A stretch of 64,000 nt of DNA from the NCBI GenBank assembly GCA_004352715.1, contig SCFE01000080.1, positions 1,216,331 to 1,280,330 on the forward strand, written 5' to 3'. Positions within the stretch are counted from its first letter, which is position 1; every line of letters starts with the position of its first letter. Below, piece by piece: positions 57,421-64,000 of the stretch. The notes below the pieces were generated by a model that worked only from the letters and a program-made list of their open reading frames with translations, searched no databases and was not told the origin of the DNA. Both the position numbers and the translations under genes were made by a program. This DNA is from Hofstenia miamia (lineage: Eukaryota; Xenacoelomorpha; Acoela).

Positions 57421-58514
57421 CTTTCTACTGCTATTTTCATTTTACACAGGATAAAATCTGTTAGTTCCCTTCACTGAATCTGAAAAAATATATCTTCTAT
57501 CATTATAATAATGTACGATACTGAAATACTATTAAAAGTTTTCCGCATTTAAAAAAACTTACATGTTCTTATGTTAGTAGTCTAAATCCGGCACACTGCA
57601 TCTAAGCTATTAGGGTGCCTATTGATAATAATAATACACAGAGCAGAATACAATTGCTAGCTATCGATAAAGATAAACACATCTACATGAATTTAGCCTA
57701 CTATCGGAATTAACTAACTTACCCTAACCATATTTATGTTTCTAAGAATCGCAGTTTCAAAAGGAATATGAGGTTTAAGAAGGGCTTTGGCAATGTGTGC
57801 TGAATGTAAATTGCTGAGTTTGTTGTTTTTGAATCTACTCTTTGTCAATATTTCAGTGAAAGTAATAGTTGAATGGTTTACTTGTCAGATGATTGTCGAC
57901 TTCTTCCATTTTCCATTGTATCAGAAGCTGTATTTACACTGCACAATGTAAACACGAGCGTAATAAAAAGTTGCATTAACTATATTGCAATTTAATTACG
58001 ATTTGTCTGTGCTCTCATGCTAATACTCTTTTTTGATAGATGCGCTACGAACGCCAAAGTCTGAGTGGAAGAACTCTCGTGGAGGAAGAGGTCACACCCA
58101 ACAGCACTAATAATGGATCACAGCCAGTTTCTTACACTGCAGACGATATTACATTCCATGTGGTAGGTGCTTTTCTTCATTTCTTTGTTAAGAATTACAT
58201 GATTTATAACTTCGAAAACAATTCAAGCAATGTGATTTGTTTAAGAATTCCTACTTAAACATTTCAAGCCTGAATTATGAATTAGATCTTGAATTAAATT
58301 TGATTCAATGTGTTTTTAGTATCATTCTAAGGTAAGAATTTTCAAAGATGGGCCGTGTTGGGGCAAAATTGGGGCGGGGCCATTTGGACTTTCCAGGAAC
58401 TCTTATCAACTTACTCTTGAAACAAGGTTAGAATGGTGGAATTTACAAGGGTGTTTACATTAATTATATGAACTGCTATGATGTGTACTTCAATAAACCA
58501 ATATTATATTACCA
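57417..58514 (+). repeat. Copy 2 of the 1098-bp exon-1 duplication
   Basis: Same sequence as 2622-3719 with two visible substitutions; it runs straight into the 1000-N gap. Confidence 0.95.
58040..58162 (+). CDS. Second copy of M13 peptidase exon 1
   Basis: Identical to 3245-3367 including acceptor and donor. It has no further M13 exons in the window downstream. It is either an assembly duplicate or the first exon of a tandem paralogue lying beyond 64 kb. Confidence 0.5.
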
Positions 58515-59514
58515 NNNNNNNNNNNNNNNNNNNNNNNNNNNNNNNNNNNNNNNNNNNNNNNNNNNNNNNNNNNNNNNNNNNNNNNNNNNNNNNNNNNNNN
58601 NNNNNNNNNNNNNNNNNNNNNNNNNNNNNNNNNNNNNNNNNNNNNNNNNNNNNNNNNNNNNNNNNNNNNNNNNNNNNNNNNNNNNNNNNNNNNNNNNNNN
58701 NNNNNNNNNNNNNNNNNNNNNNNNNNNNNNNNNNNNNNNNNNNNNNNNNNNNNNNNNNNNNNNNNNNNNNNNNNNNNNNNNNNNNNNNNNNNNNNNNNNN
58801 NNNNNNNNNNNNNNNNNNNNNNNNNNNNNNNNNNNNNNNNNNNNNNNNNNNNNNNNNNNNNNNNNNNNNNNNNNNNNNNNNNNNNNNNNNNNNNNNNNNN
58901 NNNNNNNNNNNNNNNNNNNNNNNNNNNNNNNNNNNNNNNNNNNNNNNNNNNNNNNNNNNNNNNNNNNNNNNNNNNNNNNNNNNNNNNNNNNNNNNNNNNN
59001 NNNNNNNNNNNNNNNNNNNNNNNNNNNNNNNNNNNNNNNNNNNNNNNNNNNNNNNNNNNNNNNNNNNNNNNNNNNNNNNNNNNNNNNNNNNNNNNNNNNN
59101 NNNNNNNNNNNNNNNNNNNNNNNNNNNNNNNNNNNNNNNNNNNNNNNNNNNNNNNNNNNNNNNNNNNNNNNNNNNNNNNNNNNNNNNNNNNNNNNNNNNN
59201 NNNNNNNNNNNNNNNNNNNNNNNNNNNNNNNNNNNNNNNNNNNNNNNNNNNNNNNNNNNNNNNNNNNNNNNNNNNNNNNNNNNNNNNNNNNNNNNNNNNN
59301 NNNNNNNNNNNNNNNNNNNNNNNNNNNNNNNNNNNNNNNNNNNNNNNNNNNNNNNNNNNNNNNNNNNNNNNNNNNNNNNNNNNNNNNNNNNNNNNNNNNN
59401 NNNNNNNNNNNNNNNNNNNNNNNNNNNNNNNNNNNNNNNNNNNNNNNNNNNNNNNNNNNNNNNNNNNNNNNNNNNNNNNNNNNNNNNNNNNNNNNNNNNN
59501 NNNNNNNNNNNNNN
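58515..59514. other. Assembly gap (exactly 1000 N)
   Basis: A round-number gap, so its length is probably arbitrary. Confidence 0.99.
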
Positions 59515-59922
59515 GTCGTTAGAGAACTTTTCACCGTTTTCAGAGATGCCAACTACCTTGATTTGTATTTCATGAGAAGGTTGGGAGTAGCTGTTGTGTG
59601 CTTTGTGTATGTTGGTATTTGTGGAAGGTCCGTTCTTGATCACAGATTTGATTTCAGCAACTGCTTGGCTAACTTTCGAGAGTTCAGCAGTTATGGATAG
59701 TTGTTCTTTTCGAGCCTTGAAACACGGTTGGCAAAACCAAGCCGTCGTTTCTAGCTCCGTAAGTGCAGAGTATTGGGCTTCAGTGATATTCACACAGGCA
59801 GCATGGTACCATACTTCACATTTGTCGCATTGTATAGCAGGAGTGTTAGCGGCGACTTTTTTGCTACAGAATCCACATTTGGTGCTATTCGATGTTGAAC
59901 CAATACGATTTCGATTAGACAT
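59515..59922 (-). pseudogene. LINE ORF1 N-terminus with PHD finger
   Basis: Minus-strand start codon at 59922. Residues about 16-68: KCGFCSKKVAANTPAIQCDK, then CEVWYHAACVNIT and AWFCQPC, a complete C4-H-C3 PHD pattern (C-x2-C, C-x2-C, H-x2-C, C-x2-C) as found in CR1-like ORF1 proteins. A helical stretch (ITAELSKVSQAVAEIKSVI) follows and the frame runs into the gap. The intact frame and higher GC suggest a younger copy than its neighbours. Confidence 0.8.
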
Positions 59923-59999
59923 CGAACAATCTCACCGGATAAAATAAAGGAACTTGTCGAACTGTAATCTAATTAAACTGTATAATAAACAGGGATATT

Positions 60000-60494
60000 T
60001 TATCTTTGTTGGAATTTAATTCGTGAAATTAGATGATAAAAGATAGTGTTAAATTCTTGGTTAAATAGTAGTCTATTGACAAAAAAATTCTTAAATATGG
60101 AATGATTGATCTTAGGTAATTCGAATGTTCTGTTGGTTCTCAGATTCCTAATTTGATTACTTGGTATGAAACGATGGTATAGTGGATGGGAGGATTGTCG
60201 TAATATTGATTTCACCCATCGCAGATCTTCATTTCTTAACAGCTCGTGAATGTCATATTTTATATAGGTGTATCTTTGTGAATAACATTTGTTCAAAAAT
60301 CTTTGAATTTTATTAAATGAAGTCTTATCAGAGCCATACATTGATAATCCATACTTTATTCTGCTTAGTATTACAGAGGAAAATATCTGATTGATTTCTT
60401 TTTCAGTATAGTTAGAGATTTTGACATCTCTAATAATATAGAATAGTTTATTGGATGAAGCTATCAATTTGTTGCAATGTTCAGTAAAAAGCAT
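60000..60494 (-). pseudogene. LINE ORF2 C-terminal domain
   Basis: VILSRIKYGLSMYGSDKTSF then NKIQRFLNKC is the 'hhh.hhYG...W' post-thumb motif. HPLYHRFIPSNQIRNLRTNR and FKNFFVNRLLFNQE match the conserved end of Jockey-type ORF2. Confidence 0.85.
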
Positions 60495-60607
60495 GATTGC
60501 TGAAAATAAATTCCTAATACTTTCTGATGCTTGATATTTTCAAATTAAAATTTGTAATTACATTTACACAGAGGACGATACTTTAAACAGAACCGCATAT
60601 GCTTTGT

Positions 60608-61081
60608 TTAATTTTTACTAATCTTCCTTTTATTTTTTATAATCCAATTTTCTATATGCTTAAGTTTTTTGTTAAAAATCAATTGTTCTTCTTTTGTTGG
60701 ATCAATTTTGCACTTGGTTAAGGAAGAGGAATCATCGGCGTATTCTATCATTTTGCCATTAGCAGATCTTAGATCATCGCTGAATATAAGGTAAATATTC
60801 GGACCCCCAACTGTGCCTCGTGAACAACCAAGGTTAATTGTTTCATACTTAGTTTCAATACCTTTCCAAATTAATCGTTGTTTACGCTCAAACAGAAAAC
60901 TACTTAACCATTCTTGTATACATGAATTTTCTGTGAAATTATTTAGTTTGCTTATAGCTAATTCTTGTGGAACACTATCAAGAGCCTTTGCAAAATCTAT
61001 AAATAGTGTATGGATTCCGTCGAATTTATTTTCATCAAGTATTTGCATAATAAAATCTTGTAATGTTATCAAACAATCCAT
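60608..61081 (-). pseudogene. LINE reverse-transcriptase core
   Basis: THTLFIDFAKALDSVPQELA-like motif A (read HTLFIDFAKALDSVPQ), INLGCSRGTVGGPNIYLIFS for motif B (canonical 'S.GVPQGS.LGP' decayed) and MIEYADDSSSL for motif C (YADD intact). Confidence 0.88.
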
Positions 61082-61216
61082 TGTATCGCGTTTTGATCTA
61101 TATCCAAATTGGTAATTGTCAGCTGCTTCATGAATAAATGGTGTAATGTGTACTGCTCTTTCAAATAATCTTGCTGATATTGATGTAATTGAAATTCCTC
61201 GAATATCATTGGTTCT

Positions 61217-62008
61217 TTAGTGATAACGACCATACTTAGTGATACAAAGTTGATAGAATGTGCCACAAGTATTAAAAATCCAATGTGGCATATTACTTAG
61301 ACCAGTTGACGTCCTTTTACATGTTCCTAAAAGGTAAGATACTGCATTCAGAGGAATTTCTATTTCTTCCAAACTGTCAAGAAAAACTAGTTCCTCAGTA
61401 TTGTCGGCATGTCGACTGCTCTCAGCTAAGTCATTGTTTAATGCATCTGGATCGAAACATTCATATTTAATTTGGTTTTCATTCATTTTGCGATGTGATG
61501 TTAAGTCAACCTCTTTCCACCAGCCTCGAGATCCAATACGATTAATACTTTGAATTTTTAAGATCTTTACTTGGTTTTCTAAATCATTTAAATGTTCTTA
61601 TTATTTAGCCGTTTTCTTCTTTGTAGCTTTCTTAATTTATACTTTAATAATGGTGTCATCCATATGGGGTCTCGATCAGACATGATCACAGTTTTCTTAG
61701 GACAGCAAATATCATACATCTGAAAAATAATTCTGTCTAGGTCAGTTGCAGCTTCACTAACATTTTCATTTTGCAAGATTCTTTCGAAGTTAGTAGTTGA
61801 CATCATTTGATTTAGATCCTGTTTTGTTTTCCATGATACAACTCTTATTGAAGGTTTTCGTTCTTACTGCTGGTATTCTTCGTTTTGGACTTATCATTAA
61901 TCCCAAATGATCTGTGTTAATCTTTGGTTTTATTGATGTCAAGCAATGAGGTTGATTAGATAATATTCGATCTAATTTTGCTCCATTCCTTGTGGGAGAA
62001 ATATCCAT
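61217..62008 (-). pseudogene. LINE ORF2 endonuclease-to-RT linker pieces
   Basis: TRNGAKLDRILSNQP and INTDHLGLMIS (end of endonuclease: 'SDH' region changed to TDH), ICCPKKTVIMSDRDPIWMTP then LLKYKLRKLQRRKR, and the pre-RT segment ending GTCKRTSTGLSNMPHWIF. Confidence 0.75.
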
Positions 62009-62038
62009 TCAATTTAAATCGGTATCAATAGAGATTCC

Positions 62039-62560
62039 TTATAAATGTAATTGATTGAAATCTCCACCAACTAGAACGAATGCTAATGGATCTTCTGAGA
62101 TTATCTTGTTTACAATTGTTGTTATATATTCTATTAATTCATAATCAATATAATATGTACGACGAGAATCTGGTGAATGATAAGTTGCGTTCAAATATAT
62201 AGAATTAGGTACTTTTATTTTCAGCAATAATTACTCAAATTTTGAACTAGCATCATATAAATTAGCGTTTAATGAATTTCGAACATAGATAAGCAAACCA
62301 CCACCTTTATGCAATCGACTACAAAGCTTTGTCTGCAAAAGTATACATCACACATCACGATCTTTTCTAAAGTAATAAAACTACTAGCCACCTTAGTATG
62401 TAGAAATGTTTCTGTGATAATGCAGATATCAAGATTGTATTTGTTTATGTCTTCAAATAATAACTTTCATGATTTCATTATAGTTCCTTGGTTATAAATT
62501 CCAATTTTTTTAAGTGATCTTACGTTCAGTACTAGAATTGAAGGTAATAGTGCAATACAT
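62039..62560 (-). pseudogene. LINE APE-type endonuclease pieces
   Basis: LNVRSLKKIGIYNQG, NLDICIITETFLHTKV (catalytic Glu) and, downstream, NATYHSPDSR and FVLVGGDFNQLHL (GDFN, catalytic Asp/Asn). Confidence 0.82.
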
Positions 62561-63069
62561 TTTGATTTGTTGGAGTTGGACCAGTTCCCCAGTCAGTTCA
62601 ATTAATCGAGTTTTTCTTTTATAAACAGAGGACAATTGACATCAAATAAATGATTAAATTGTTCACATTGTGTTTTTAGCCATGAGAGCAAGGATTGCAC
62701 TGAAGCAAAATCAAATCCTAGTTGTCAAAACTGCAAATTAAGATATTTAGTGCAATGTTTAGGTTTCAAGTAATCTTCGATTCTGCAATACTTGTTTTCT
62801 ACTATGATATATGGATTTTAAAGCAAAGCTTTTCTTAAATTGGGTGATACCTCGACAACTATATTCCAATAAGATGATGGAAGTGAAAATGAAAATAAAA
62901 CTTTAAAATAACTTTTGTTTGTAAATAAGACTTCGTTATTTTTTATTAAAATATCTTTTATTTGATCTTTATCTAAATTCCTTTAAATATCATCTTTGGT
63001 TTCATCTTAGACATTTGCTTAGTTTCAAAGCCCATTGATGAAACTTTTGAAATTATTGATTGGGGATCA

Positions 63070-63624
63070 TCATTTTTTTTTAATTTCAATAATTACTTTT
63101 CCAGATTTTAATCCAGTAGATTTTATAATACCTGGGTCTTTATTTATTAATTTTGACAGTAAACCTTTTTCAAATTTTCTTGTTTGAACATTATTTACCG
63201 GATTTTCTGATAGATTAACAAGAATCTTTTTATTTGAGCATTTCAGTACAACACTATATTGTTTAGTATTATAATGATCATGTCGATCACTGTGTTTCTG
63301 CGCATTGTTTATAGAGGGTTTACTTGTTGTTTCAAATAATTTACGAATTAAATTAGATTTTACCTTAGATATTGATTCTCTAATTAAATTCATATTTCTC
63401 GTTGACATTTGCTTCTTTGAGCCATGAATTTGAATGGCAAATTTATTGATTGTGTCCAATGTTTCAAGAATAGAAGTATTTTGATCTGTCATGTTCATTA
63501 ATGTCGTAAAATGTAGAACTAACTTTATATAAGGGAGAGGATGATAAAATATTTTAACAGGGAGAAAGGAGAGGGCGATAAAAGCCGGATCGCAATCCAA
63601 AAATTGTGTTCTGAAGGACAGCAA
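63070..63624 (-). pseudogene. LINE ORF1-like frame
   Basis: 184 codons upstream of the endonuclease. Contains SILETLDTINKFAIQIHGSK and VLKCSNKKILVNLSENPVN. No clear zinc finger. A cysteine-bearing segment follows in other frames (62840-62650). Assigned to ORF1 from position only. Confidence 0.5.
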
Positions 63625-63707
63625 TATGTGTAGTAAATTCTTTATGTATAAAGAATCTTTAAATTAAACGCATTAAATATTGTGCAACTATTCAGTTTCC
63701 CAAGCGA

Positions 63708-63746
63708 AGAGAGAGAGAGAGAGAGATAGAGAGAGGGAGAGAGAGA
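63708..63746. repeat. (GA)n microsatellite
   Basis: GA repeat with a few interruptions, directly left of AATAACGAATAACGAA. Confidence 0.95.
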
Positions 63747-64000
63747 ATAACGAATAACGAATTTATTTACCATCAACCAATTACAGGGATGTACAAAATT
63801 TTAAAGTACACAAATAAAATAGAATAAAATAAAATGAATGCATATAGTTAACAAAATAAGAGTGTTTTTCTACAAACTACTTAACACTTTTGTTGCCAGA
63901 TTGAGTAAATCAACCATGAGCATTCTCTTTCATGGGCCTTTTTTCATATTCCTTAGAAAAATCAAAGTATTTACATTTCAGAATATCGTAGCTGTGCTAT
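63747..64000 (-). mobile_element. 3' end of another LINE (partial)
   Basis: On the minus strand the sequence ends TAAATTCGTTATTCGTTATT, a short tandem tail of the kind that closes CR1/Rex-like elements, next to the (GA)n tract. No coding motif is visible before the window ends. Confidence 0.4.

Larger units (their letters stand above)
60000..63660 (-). mobile_element. Decayed Jockey/CR1-type LINE
   Basis: Minus-strand order: ORF1-like frame (63624-63070), endonuclease pieces (about 62560-62040), linker (62008-61217), reverse transcriptase (61081-60608), C-terminal domain (60494-60000). Many stops and frameshifts. Confidence 0.85.

Noticed and set aside
58468-59700. Plus-strand and short minus-strand frames across the 1000-N gap
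   Set aside because: Their length comes from N. Only the minus-strand ORF1 start at 59922 has a real domain.

Overview
The window is AT-rich, intron-rich animal (invertebrate-type metazoan) DNA from a draft scaffold. It has N gaps at 450-627, 2522-2589 and 58515-59514 (exactly 1000 N), and a single N at 34267. Evidence for a metazoan is one long spliced gene with GT-AG introns, CR1/Jockey-type LINEs, Penelope-like retroelements, many short terminal-inverted-repeat DNA elements and (TA)n microsatellites. I cannot name the species.

The one host gene I can read end to end is a plus-strand M13-family zinc metallopeptidase (neprilysin / endothelin-converting-enzyme type). It has 19 coding exons from 3245 to 54004 and a hand-assembled frame of 2364 nt, giving 787 residues and a stop. 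All 18 junctions keep phase. The product is a type II membrane protein: short cytoplasmic tail, signal-anchor helix, cysteine-rich ectodomain, HELAH zinc site, ENIAD third-ligand motif and C-terminal CSIW. All 18 introns end in TAG, two are only 42 and 44 bp, and the largest is 16.5 kb.

Nearly everything else lies in its introns or downstream. Intron 1 (3368-19841) holds a 319-bp tandem duplication, a small TTAA-flanked inverted-repeat element, a near-complete 4-kb LINE with imperfect target-site duplications, a decayed Penelope-like element ending in a hammerhead-like motif, and three candidate exons of an unidentified same-strand gene. Intron 2 (19996-29132) holds a hAT-like element, a TTAA-flanked element and a 773-bp hAT-like element. 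Intron 5 (30297-38637) holds a copy of a dispersed repeat, a Tc1-like element, two further candidate exons and a second Penelope element with long direct repeats. Later introns contain more hAT-like elements, a hAT transposase relic and a mariner-like relic.

Downstream of the gene (54.2-64 kb) is a graveyard of LINE fragments in both orientations. It also holds a nearly identical 1098-bp second copy of the exon-1 region (57417-58514) that abuts the 1000-N gap. That copy is either an assembly duplication or the start of a very recent tandem paralogue.

I found no wholly new system. The points most worth checking are the hammerhead-like motifs, the duplicated first exon, the uniform TAG splice acceptors with tiny introns, and the set of terminal-inverted-repeat families with readable target-site duplications.
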